Program-made: the position numbers and the translations under genes | Notes under the pieces: generated by a model | Seen by the model: the letters and a program-made list of their open reading frames with translations, nothing else | Told to the model about the DNA's origin: nothing | Databases searched by the model: none | Origin: Elysia crispata | Lineage: Eukaryota; Mollusca; Gastropoda; Plakobranchidae | NCBI GenBank assembly: GCA_033675545.1 | Contig: JAWDGP010001353.1 | Span: 1 to 64,000, forward strand | DNA: 64,000 nucleotides | Reading direction: 5' to 3' | In this document: one piece after another, positions 1-64,000 of the stretch | Layout of the letters: each line of letters starts with the position of its first letter | Numbering within the stretch: the first letter of the stretch is position 1

Positions 1-2761
1 CAGGCATCTTTGGAACTTTTTTTATAAAACATGGTACACCAAGAAAGATAAACCTTACATCACCACCTTCATCACAGTTTCTAATGCATTTTATCAGATT
101 ATAGAATACATCTACCTGCAGCAATGTAAATATTATTACCAAAAGCTGTAGAGTAGTGAATAAAGTACATGTATATACATGAAGTAGCTCTGCATTGGCC
201 TTCAAAACAATGTTTTTTACATTTTACCAACACATATGATACTTTTCATCAGACACACAAAGGTAGAGTCAAAACTAAACCATAAATTTAGATTCCTATT
301 CTTGCTGTCCAAAAAAACAAAGAAGAAGATGATAAGATTTGAAAAGTAAATTTTTGTATAATAAATTGATCGCTCCATGTCACTCTGGCCACGCTACCTT
401 GAACATTTGCAGCATTCAAAGAAAACTTGTTTTATCTTATAAAGCATGCATATTGCTTTTTTAGTGATACTCTTCAGTACCGTCTTGAAATAATATAAAT
501 ACTAACAGTATTTTCATATCACTAAATTCTATTTCACAGCTCCTAATTTTTTAGCCTGCTACTAATTCCGTAAAATAGAGAAAAACTACTATTTTCTAAA
601 TGGGAAAAATATCAAGGAGAAAATCTTCAAACCAGCATAATTTGGAAATTATCTGCACTGCAATAAGGTGAGGTTTTTAACAATAGTTTGGTTAAGGCAA
701 CATCGTTAAATAGGGGCCAAACAGATTGACAAGTTAAAAAACAAACACAGAAAAAGAGACTCATAATTCAAATAATTAATGCTGAGTGAATGTGAATAAA
801 AAAAGCTATTTATGAAATAATATCAAGGCAGAAGGCTGTGAAAAAACAGACTACTGTTTCAAAGACATGTCATTTGGATTCAGAAATGCAACCACAGATC
901 TAAGATTAAGTGTAACAGATTAAGTATTTGAAGTATACAACAAATATTGTGATATTTCTTACTTTTTAAACTTTTTCACCTGTTTTCATTATAAGTTCTT
1001 GATGCAAAAATAAAAAGTTTGGAGCCACTGTCAGACAGCAAAATCTTCACTATATCTCAGCTGCTAAAATCAATCCAATCATGGAAATGAAATGGTACAC
1101 AAATTATCAACAGCTTCAGAGACAGGGATGAAAAACAATAATGAGCTAGTTACGAACTGAACGTGGGACAACACGAAAGAAATATTAAACCAAAGAGAAG
1201 TGGGCTATGAGACATTTAATCTTTAAAGCCATAAAGTTAAAACACGGAGATCACTTTCATAACATAAGCTGTACCAAAAAAATTTTGCTGCAGTTTTTAA
1301 AATACCTCTTTTTTTTCATTTACATGATAACCTATAAACAATATTGACCAACATGCTGACATTATTTTCCAATGTAGAGATCTATACAAATTAAGGCACC
1401 GCAATCACTGACATATTCAGGTAAATACAACAATAATTATCTCAAATCTTAATGGGACAAGATTTTCATTCCATTATTGAATAGCAGAATTAAACCTCTA
1501 GGTTTTGGGTTTTGTTTGATGGTCATGGTGACGCAATGGCATCGTCCATGCTCAACTTAACTTTCAAAATTTCCATTAAAGGTACATGACATGCCGTTTT
1601 TAGTGTAATGGCTTGGTACTGGGTGCACGGCAGACCATCAACATACGATGACGGAAGCTGGCTTTAGAGACAGTCTCTTGGAATCAGCCTGAATGGAGGA
1701 ACACTTTCAAAAGTGTACTGTAAATAGATATAATGGAACCAAAAATGTTTTAATACATGACCATAATGGCCATCCACTTCAACAATAAAAAAGAATGAAC
1801 AAAGATACAGGCATGATTATTTTATATCATCTTTCAGCCTTTCAAGTATAAAAATTGTAGTGCAAACTCCGAAAACATATTACTAGAAATATTTTATTCC
1901 AGTGAAGCTAAGACAAAAAGCATATCATCCAAGAAAGTTGATGGGCACTTGAGTGCATAATGTTACAAAATTAAATTTTTTCATTGTATAACAAAATATG
2001 TCAGCTAAACAATAAATATAGGAAAGATCGCACCAATGGAAATCAAACTTTTATGTATAGGAGCTCAGTTGTATTTTTACCAGTAAGGTATATGTGAAGG
2101 TCCTAAAATCTCATGTCAGCTAGCCCTGCTCTCTTTCTTCTCAAAATCTTTCGTTAAACATTTTTTATAATCTGATTGCCTTAGGAATAAAAATTTCAAA
2201 ATAATCTCAAATGCTGTTCTGTGAAATGGTTTAAGGACTAAAGTAAACCAACAAACAAGGCAAAGTGACTGCATTTACAGGCACCTCCCAAAAAGTCCAT
2301 GCAGCTTGTGGTCATGCAAGTTGAGCACACCAGTAAGTTAAATCAGTTTTGGGCCTCTGTGGCAGACATACGAGGTTGACGACTTTCATTGACAATATAC
2401 TTTTTGCAGATGATTTCAATGATGCCTTTGATGCACAAAATACGAATTTTTGCAGAAAATTTTTAATTTCAGAGAGTAATCAGCTGAAGGTACTGAAAAG
2501 ATACAAATAATCATCAGAGAACTTAAAAAAAAACAAGACATAACATGAAAATGACTGTATCACATTTTGGAGAATGGCATCTTAACATATTGCTTTGATA
2601 AGGTACAGAGGTACTGACTGAACATCAAGATGGAAAAAAAATATTTTTTAGTTTGAGTTATTGACAGACATAACATAATATATACATAACTGCATAAACA
2701 TAACATGCAGGATCATAATATTATACACATGAAGAAAGATTAATCAATACACACACACACA

Positions 2762-2856
<95 letters not shown>

Positions 2857-3619
2857 TACAATGTTATTCACAAATAGCTGGAAACACAATTAACATCATT
2901 TACTTATAGTTGTTTTTTGGTTTTTAGGATTGATTCTTTTTTTTTAAATGATCTCTAAGCTCTATAAATTGCAGTACTTTTCATACCTCATAATGCTGTC
3001 TTCTCACTCATATCACATATTTTGTCAACTAATAATCAAACATAAAGTTGTTAATCTAATGGTTCAATCTAATTTGTACTTCATGTAATTTTCTTTTTTT
3101 TTTTAACCTGCAACACAGTTATTTATATTTCCATTTTTTTTTTTTACACATAAACTAAAGAAAAGCAAAACTTATACTGCATTTACTTTTATGTTATTTT
3201 ATATAAACAGATCTTTAGCAAAAGGATTAAAAATTTAATTTAATTTCCTTTTAAATCCATTACCTTTGAGTTTGCAACTGAAAAAAATCAACTACGGTTT
3301 ACAATATTGTCATTGTAACTGTCCAAAAAAAAAAAGATAATAATAATAATAGACTCAAATGCAATGGCACAGTTACTGAAGAAAGCTATTTGTTTTGTAA
3401 CATCAAAGTGACTTCCAATTGTTGAATTAGGAAATTTTCTGAAGGATGAGGCTGAAAGCTTGCAAATTATTCTGCATTAAAATTAGACAGAAACAAAAAA
3501 AATTCTATCAAAACACAATATGGACACTAAAAGGAACATAATTATTCATTTTGAGTTCTTCAAATCACACGACAAGGGAAAATCAATACCAAGGGCAAAG
3601 ACTAAGTTTGAAAGATTTT
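1..3619 (-). other. Downstream region of half B: probable 3' UTR and flank
   Basis: AT-rich sequence after the half B stop codon with no recognised coding region on either strand. A minus-strand AATAAA occurs at 1893-1898 and could be a polyadenylation signal, but others outside the window are possible. Contains a CA/CT microsatellite at 2747-2850. Confidence 0.4.
2747..2850. repeat. (CA)n-(CT)n microsatellite
   Basis: A short CA run passes into about 43 uninterrupted CT units. Confidence 0.97.
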
Positions 3620-45963
<42,344 letters not shown>

Positions 45964-46260
45964 GGTCACAAGCCTATTCTAGACTCTATATCTTGAATCT
46001 CGACTTTTTACAGTGTAGATCTAGGGTCTAATCTAGATCTATTTTTTTCCCTTCTTCGCTGCAAATAAAATCTTGAGTTGATTTCGTCTGATGTCAGAAA
46101 CCGCAAGTCACTTTCAGCCAGAAGTCAACAAATAACAGTGGAGGGCTGGCTGCGACAGTAGTGTCGAGATTATTTTACAAGTGACCAGAACTGCTTTGAT
46201 CCGCTGGACCGTGCATTGCGGGCAAAACTAGATCTATATCCTATTGTACTGTAGTGTTAG
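45964..46260 (-). promoter_or_regulatory. Presumed 5' UTR and promoter of half B
   Basis: Sequence just upstream of the half B start codon on the minus strand. I see no clear TATA box. It is part of a 0.9-kb stretch (about 45.36-46.24 kb) rich in AGATCT and TCTAGA palindromes. Assigned only by position; an upstream 5' UTR exon is possible. Confidence 0.3.
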
Positions 46261-46944
46261 TAATCAGAATTCACAGGCCAACACTAGCCTAAGTTGGATC
46301 GAAAACCAAAGTGGGTACTGGGGTCGAATTGAGGTAGCCTATGAGAATGTCGTTTGCACACGGCACTCTAAGTCTATTTTTGGTTGTTTTACTTCGCACA
46401 AGTGTCACACTCCCACTTCTCCCACTCCCAAACCAGTCCCGTCTCGTCTCTATTTCCTTAACTGCATCTGCAGCTCATGGTAAATCCTCTACTTTTGGGC
46501 AGTAGCTGTAAACTTTCTCTTGTGAAATCTGTTTAAAATATTGTTTAGGCAACAATTTCGATAGATATTGACCATTAATGTAGGATGTTAAAGACTGTAT
46601 CATAATCTAATGTGCTCTACTCTGCGGGCCTTAAACTTAAAGTGGAAGATTCATCTGTAATCGAGTCAGCTAATAATTATAAACTCATAATACGGTGATC
46701 ACACAGACACTTGTTAGCTTCCAGCAACCTAAACCTTAGTCTATTCTGCCCTTGACATTAAACTTCCACAACTGACCACCATCGATCTGACTGGGTCATT
46801 GAGTACTTTGCGAAGAGCGAGCGATAATTCTCAGCTTCCTAGATAATTCAATAGCATGCACATTTTATCCTTTATCTCCCCTATCACTGGGAATACCCAA
46901 AACTTCGCAAGGAATTGAAACTGCCATGAGCTTGTGCTCCTACA

Positions 46945-47265
<321 letters not shown>

Positions 47266-50200
47266 ATTTTACCACCAAACTGCTGTGCTTGCCGAAAAAA
47301 AAAAAAAAAGAGGGGTGGGGGCTCTGAGGTTTCTATGAAACAATCAATCAATCTATCATTTCTAGTTGATGAGTTCTATCAAACAATCAATTTAATGTTT
47401 TAGTTGTAGAGCTAGCATAAATAATCCATCTAGCACTTTTAGTTGACGAGCTCTATGAAATAGTTCATCTAATAATCTGAGCTGACAAGCTCCATGAAAC
47501 AATCAATCTGGCATTTTTAACTGACGAGTTATGCCACAAAATTTATCTTGCATTTCAACAGACGAGTTATGTCACAAAATCAGTCTTGCATTTCAGCTGA
47601 CCAGCTTTATCAAATAATCAAGCAAGCAAAGATGCAGACTAGCTAAATGAATATAAGTATAAAACAATTAGTCGGTCTAGCATTTGAAAGGTACGGAGGT
47701 GTGAAAAAGGCTGCATGTAGCTATTTATTTATAGTCAGTTGTACTGGTAACCTTGTTCCGTCATTCATTCTGGTTCTCTCATCAAGATATGTTTTTGTTA
47801 TCGATCTACTCTCAACAAATGAGTTTTGGATTTGCTTCATTTGAATATTGAGAGATGTATTTCTGGACTTTTGGGCTGTACATATGTAGTTTTTCTTTTC
47901 TTTAATAAACCTCTTAGGGCTCAGTTTCAGTATTTCGCTTGACACGCCCTTTCAACCTTTTCATCACGAGTTATTTTTAGATTGACCCTTGTCAAGGGAC
48001 TTGTGAGCAGAAAGTTAGGCCTACTAGGCCTACATCCACTGTGAGCGTTTTTCTCAGATTCAGTAAAGAGGTGCTTAGATGAAAATCATTGGGATTTATT
48101 TACATTTTCATAATTATTGAATTATGGTTTATAAAATCATAAAGTTAACGGTTTTTTATTGATTGTTTTTGTATCAAACTTGGATGAATGAACTGATTCT
48201 CGCAGACCTTGGAATTTACCACTAACTTCAAACTCACAACCGTGATTACTTTTGATTCTGGGTCGAAAGCACGCCACTTTTACCACCCGCACTATCTCTT
48301 ATCTTCTGGTCTTTGGGTTGTGTTAAGTATTTCTTTCTTAAATTTAATACAAAAACGTATTCACATCTGAACAAAAATTCAATTCAATTTTTAGTAAGTT
48401 GATGAAGATTGAGTTTCTTTATTTATATAGGTAATAATTTGCATGTTTCTCGCTTCTTTAATCTTTAAAAAATAACTCCTTTCTTATCAAAGACAATCAT
48501 TGTTTTTCTAGCGATCTCGTCATACCTATACACATATTAAATTTTGTAAACATTAGAACGATAATTCCTATTCGCCAATATTAACTAATGTTAATGTGGT
48601 TACAGTGATAAATCAGCGTGAATGCTTTTTTAGTTGATATTTTATAAATAGTAAGCTTCAAAGCTTCTCCATGTATAATATTACGTCATCTCTACTTAGC
48701 CCTGATATGGACAGCTCATGAGGTATAGCATGAAATTATATACAACAAATCATTCTAATCCAAAAATGAAATTTACAATTTGTTGAAAAGAGGTAAAGAG
48801 GCAAAGTAAAGCACAGCGCTACAAAGTAAAAAAAAAATTAAAAAGAAACAACATTTTTTTGCTTTCAGTCATATTTCATTTTTATTTTATTTAATGATCT
48901 ATTCAAACATGTAACATACTATATACTATTGCAAAGAGTAGAAAATTGAGTAGTATTTCTTCTATGACAATTTTTAAAATTAAAGAAGACATTGAAGAGT
49001 AAATAAAGACAAAGTGCAAGAAAGGTCATGGGTTCTCTTTTCGCTGTTGCAATCAAGATATCTCTCTTGAGAATTAAGTGGAGAATAAATTTGCCTAAAT
49101 GTAATGCACAGATAGGCATTAGGATTAAAATAATTTTTCCAGTAAAGATTGTTGGTTGATAGAAGAAAATACTTTAATGTAATTTTATCAAAGATGGGGA
49201 TTTTTAGGTCATCCCATAAAAATGTTTAGGTTGAGTTTTTGGTTCAAACTTTTTAAAAATTTGCTCTGCTTTTTACAGGAATATCCTGGCAATTATTGAT
49301 TTTATAGCTCTAAAAAGTGAGGAAAAATAACCCATTACGCATACGAGAGTGACTGGATATCTGCCATTGTGTGTGTATGGTTGAGTAATATTTTATTCAC
49401 AAATGTAAAACAAAAAAAATAGATGTGAAGAAAGGGCTCAGTTTGTCATAAATAAATAATATATAGAGCTGCTGAGTGTGAGGACAGGCTGCAGGAACCT
49501 AAGTACGTGAAGAGGGAGTTTGGGGGTCACACAGAAAATTTTAGAATTTTTTTGTGTGTGGAGGGGAGGTGTATCTTTTTTTTTTTTAATTTCACTCTAA
49601 GCATATCATACTGTCTGATTTATTACAATCTGCAAAAATAAAAAAAAAATCATACAAAATCATATTTTCCTCCAAAGACAAAAAACCCAATAAATTTTGT
49701 GGTACTTATCAATGAAAACCTGTAACATTAAGTTGTACTAAACAATGAATTATTTTTTTTCATTTATAAAGAAACTACATGTAATTTTATACAAAGCAGT
49801 TACATGTACATCTATGAAAACAATATCCAAAACAGAAAAGAATTAATTTAAAAAAAATACCCTAGAAAAATTACGAAATGTGTATGACAGTCTCACTAGG
49901 AGAATATTCTGTAAGTTAAATTTGAAATGAATTAAATTATTGTGCACTTCTATAATTATATCTTCATTGCAGGCTGCATGACAAGTTTGGTTAGGAGAAA
50001 CTCACTGACTGATACTAGAACCAATTGGACCTATGACTATGACTAACAGCAAATTTAAAAAGAAGAAGTTGTAAGAATGAAATGGGGCAATAATAATTTA
50101 CAAAAATGTACAAAGTTTCATAAAATTTTCACAACAAAATGATGAAAGAAACAGCTTTCAACTCTTCAAAATTGAAGTAAAAGTTTGACACATTATAGCA

Positions 50201-52226
50201 CCAGAGAAAACAATGCAAAATACCCTGAATGAAAATGCAGATATGAAATAGTATTCACATATTTCATAGCAGATTTGAAAAAAAAAATCAACTGATTTTA
50301 ATGTATATTCAGTTTGTGTTTTGGTTTTTTTTTTTGTATTTTTTTTCAGGTAGGGGCTGGGAGGGGGGGGGGAACAGCAAATGGTACACTGGATTGAGAA
50401 GAGTCAGAATTTTGTCATTACTGAAATCAATGAGAAAAAGATCTAAGTTTATGGCACAGAAACACAGAAATGAAATTCAAGAAATTTTCTTCCATTTTAC
50501 AGCTCTACTTTCAATTATTAGTATAAGCAAATTATAATACTAAAAGAATTGAAAATGCTTAATTGTTTATTTCCTATTCTCAGAATAAACAATCCCGTTG
50601 TTGGCCGATGTGGAATAATAAATACACCCTAGATTTCACCTAGAGAACATCTAAAGATCTCAGTATTTGCAAGAATGAAATTTGTTAAATTTTCAAAAGG
50701 GAAACTTGAAGGAAATTACCATACTTTTCTGAGTGAATATAAGATTTATAAACGTGGAAGGGAAGGAGGAGTTTCCCAACTTTCAGGCTTTTTATTCTCC
50801 AGTTTTAAATTTATGATATCTTACTCATCAAAACTTGTTTTGAGTCATTGTAGTTCACTATATAACTGTATCACAACAAAAAGGGTCTAATGAGATAGAA
50901 TTGTGAGAATTGCATGTACAACCCAGGAATATGAGATTTGTACAACTGGGTGCTAATCAGATCATACAAAAAACAAGAACACCTTGTTTTTTCATTAACA
51001 TTTAGTACATGTATACAAAATCTCACATGTTCTTTGGTGTATCAGCTGACCTCTGGGATTTAATATTGAGACAGGTTTAACAAAAGTGGTTGGTTATCTG
51101 TCACACATGAGAAGGAAGTAAATATTAATTATAATAGTTGAGAGTAATGCAAAGGCTTCATAGCATAATTATATGTTTTTCTATTTAATTGTCTCTTTTT
51201 TTTCTTAATTTGCTTATTTTTAATTGCTACCTCGTAAAATCGAAGGTTTTTCTTCTTAAGTTAGTTCCAATAAATAAGGCAGGAGACTGTCTTAAAGAAA
51301 AAAAAAGAAACTAAAGGCATATAAATGTAGTGAAATTAAACGGGACTGTTTAAAAGGCACTTTGAAATGGATGTTGCATTTCATACACTCAGCTAGAAAC
51401 ACCATCAGCAAGTTCAAGGTCAACCATGTTTCAAAAAACTGATTATCTGTAGAAAAAAAGGAAAAAAAATATATAATTTTCAATTAATGAATATGGGTAG
51501 TGAAAAGAAGGTTCTTTTGAATGAAGCTTTAAGACTGATGTCTGATTGAGAAATGAAATGGTTCAAGTTTTGTTGTAATGTTGCAGCTAGTTTGAAATAA
51601 CACAAACCTGCATTTAAAATGGGTGAAATTATTTAAAAATAATTATATGGATAGCGCGGAAGGAAAAAATTCAAATCCAACATGTCTTTTGTTTGATGGT
51701 CTTTATTGCTTTTGAACCCATTTACAAAAAATAAATGAACGCTAAAACATCTTGAAAACTGCTGAGTACTGTAAAACTTGTCCTGTGATTTGGAAGCACT
51801 ATACATAGAATGAACATTTGCTTATTTGAGCTACATGTAAACAACAAAGATGATAAGCAAGGGATGATTTATAGAGTTGCCCTCAGAATAAAAACTGACT
51901 GTCTTCAGCTATCATCTCCATGTTAATGAAAAAATTAAAGTGGTGAATAGTGAGAACTGTAGAGTAGGCAAACAGCTAGTAAAAAAAGAAACAAATGGAG
52001 TTATGGTGCCAGATTTAATTTTGATCAATCGTTAATCTCCTTTATAAGTTGTGAGTTGCGCCATAACAAAAAAAAGCCCTCAGTAACTCATCACAGTTCA
52101 CTCATCCAGCTGAAATCAAATCAGGAAAACATTTAAAGCTGCTTTAAAGTTTTAGACCTTGATTCTAGTTAAAATTTTCATTTACCTGTGGCTCATTCAA
52201 AGCAAAGATTTGTTACAACTAGAGAT

Positions 52227-52367
<141 letters not shown>

Positions 52368-52381
52368 GTGGTAAGCCTCAC

Positions 52382-62363
<9,982 letters not shown>

Positions 62364-62377
62364 CTGTAAACAGTGAT

Positions 62378-62640
62378 TGATTGATTGATTAATTGATGAT
62401 TGCCTTTCTAGAGTGAGTGGGTGCAGTGCCCTCGCCCATTATAAGTTGAAAGATTGATTGATATGAGATGATATGTGTGGAGATAGTGGTATTTCGCACA
62501 CCTATTAAACTTCAATTGATTGACTGATTAATCCCAACCGAATGGTGTTTCGTACAGATTGAACTTTCATTGATTGATTAAATGTTTTGACCGAGTGGTT
62601 ATATTTAGCACGTCCATTGAACTTTTGATTGATTGATTGT
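62378..62640. repeat. ATTGATTG-rich degenerate repeat
   Basis: Repeated TTGATTGATTGATTAAT motifs spaced about 60-70 bp, four or so copies, starting 15 bp upstream of the first half A exon. Confidence 0.6.
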
Positions 62641-63070
62641 ACATGTACAAGTTTGTAAAACTGTTTTACTATAACACATAGTAGCTCTGGCTTACAGATT
62701 TCTTGCTAGTTATAAGAAAGGTGTTCGGTTACTGCAGAATACACTTTCTTCTTTCCGATGCTTTCCTCCTCGACATTTGTTTATTAAATGTGAGCATGTA
62801 AAAAAAAAAGTTTCGTCAATTTTTGAGAAAATTTTGAGAAAATTCAACGTTAAAATTGATGGACCGATCATTTCTGTAATTTTGGCTGAATGTTTGACAT
62901 CAAGCGTCAAAAAATTATAACTGTTCCCATCAAAGATGATCTCTTAGAATTTCCGAAGAGTCGCTGGAGAGAGAATTGTGATGGCGCTGGGTGTGAATCT
63001 CTGTTTTATCACGGGTTTCTTCTGTAATCTGCTCTGCACCACAGTAAGACTAGTGAAATCGAACCAGGTA

Positions 63071-63208
63071 TTGTCTTCTTCTTCTTTTTCTTCTTCTTCT
63101 TCTTCTTCTTCTTCTTCTTCTTCTTCTTCTTCTTCTTCTTCTTCTTCTTCTTCTTCTTCTTCTTCTTCTTCTTTTTTCTTGTTCTTCTCCTTTTTCTTCT
63201 TCTTCTTC
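63071..63208. repeat. (TTC)n array
   Basis: About 40 TTC units, homopyrimidine. Confidence 0.97.
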
Positions 63209-63928
63209 CTGTCTACCTAAAGTTTCAGCAGATTTGATTGTCTGCAGCTTGGCTCCTGTCAAAAGCTGCAGCTGCCTGCTCTTCTCCTTGACTCCCGGTA
63301 ACAGAGACGACCAGAATTCAACACACCGTCCCCAGTATATAGCTTCTCCAACAAAAATTCACTACGGAAACTCGAGTTTGTTTTCTCTTTCACCCCCTCC
63401 ACTTTAGATTTCTTGGTTGCAAACCTGCATATCGTTTACATGTTTATATTTTTGTTATTAATATATGGCTTTCTTTCTTTCAATCAGCTTTATCTTTGAT
63501 ACTTACTAAATGTTTTTCTTCCTAAAATTCTTGCTCTTTCTAACGTTGCCTTTGTTTTCTCTTGTTGTTGCTAATTACTTTGTTCTAAATAATGTGGCGT
63601 AAACTTTATTGTAACCTATATAAACTTAAAACCCTAATAACTTGTTTTTCTGAAGAACACCAAATCCCTTCCTTCGTGCATGTCCAAAACAGCATCCACA
63701 TCATTTATAAAGCGGCTCTAAAATTAATGTGAACTTGGAAATGAATTCAGAAATATTGAGATCATTATTACGTTCATACCAGCGATTACCGTATGGTGCT
63801 TTCCAGCTGCAATGTAGTTTTTAAAATGTATTATTATTATTATTCCAAATTAATTCTAGGAAAAATGTTGAGTTTCAATAACACAAAATATTAGTAAATG
63901 AGCATCTATGTCCCGACTGACAAGACTA

Positions 63929-63998
63929 TTTTTAGAAAGACACCCTCACAGGCTAAGTTGTTCTACAAGACACCCTCACAGGCTAAGTTGTTCTACAA
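63929..63998. repeat. ~31-bp direct repeat at the window edge
   Basis: GACACCCTCACAGGCTAAGT followed by TGTTCTACAA occurs twice in tandem and may continue beyond the window. Confidence 0.85.
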
Positions 63999-64000
63999 CA

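Noticed and set aside
45964..45969. In-frame GTG two codons upstream of the half B ATG as a start
   Set aside because: The ATG at 45961-45963 has a good context and is the normal eukaryotic choice.
63200..63300. Exon-like minus-strand segment (KSRQLQLLTGAKLQTIKSAE) followed by GTAGAC
   Set aside because: No clear acceptor, no family similarity to PDZ or linker exons, and it continues into the TTC array.

Overview
The window looks like nuclear DNA of an invertebrate animal, most likely a mollusc and plausibly a gastropod. This rests on short exons in AT-rich introns with GT-AG sites, a Zasp/ALP-Enigma type muscle scaffold locus of protostome character (its C-terminus ends in CKKHAR), a Penelope-like element remnant with a GIY-YIG region, and an exceptional load of long (GA)n, (ATT)n and (AGT)n arrays. 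The species is not determinable from what I can see. No prokaryotic-type genes, rRNA, tRNA or CRISPR array were recognised.

All convincing coding sequence is on the minus strand and belongs to the ALP/Enigma (PDLIM/Zasp/LDB3) family of Z-disc and actin-associated adaptors. Reading from high to low coordinates there are two consecutive halves. Half A (62.36 to 52.38 kb) starts inside a gene whose PDZ exons must lie beyond the window. It has a PDZ-ZM linker exon, a ZM (Zasp-like motif) exon, an alternative terminal exon, a large low-complexity exon, and three exons that build one LIM domain. Half B (45.96 to 3.62 kb) starts with its own ATG and two PDZ exons, continues through Ser/Pro-rich linkers, a second ZM exon and further linkers, and ends with three consecutive LIM domains. 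Half A is ALP-like (ZM plus one LIM) and half B is Enigma-like (PDZ, ZM, three LIMs). They may be tandem genes or one Zasp52-like locus with an internal PDZ promoter; splice phases allow both.

The last coding exon of half B is recognisable in three frames, so it carries real or assembly-derived indels in the final LIM domain.

The rest is intronic or intergenic. It contains about 17 long GA/CT tracts, several trinucleotide arrays, satellites (38-bp unit at 34.1-36.0 kb, 49-bp unit at 23.8-25.7 kb, 34-bp unit at 23.3-23.8 kb, 27-bp unit at 59.1-59.6 kb), a 5'-truncated Penelope-like element at 39.7-40.4 kb between direct repeats, and a probable Ty3/Gypsy-type LTR with primer-binding site ending near 37.25 kb. 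Two arrays have grown from exon edges: an ~85-bp repeat copying the splice donor of half B exon 3, and a microsatellite duplication copying the donor of the large exon of half A. Exon boundaries were deduced by hand from splice consensus, reading phase and remembered family conservation; no transcript evidence was available.
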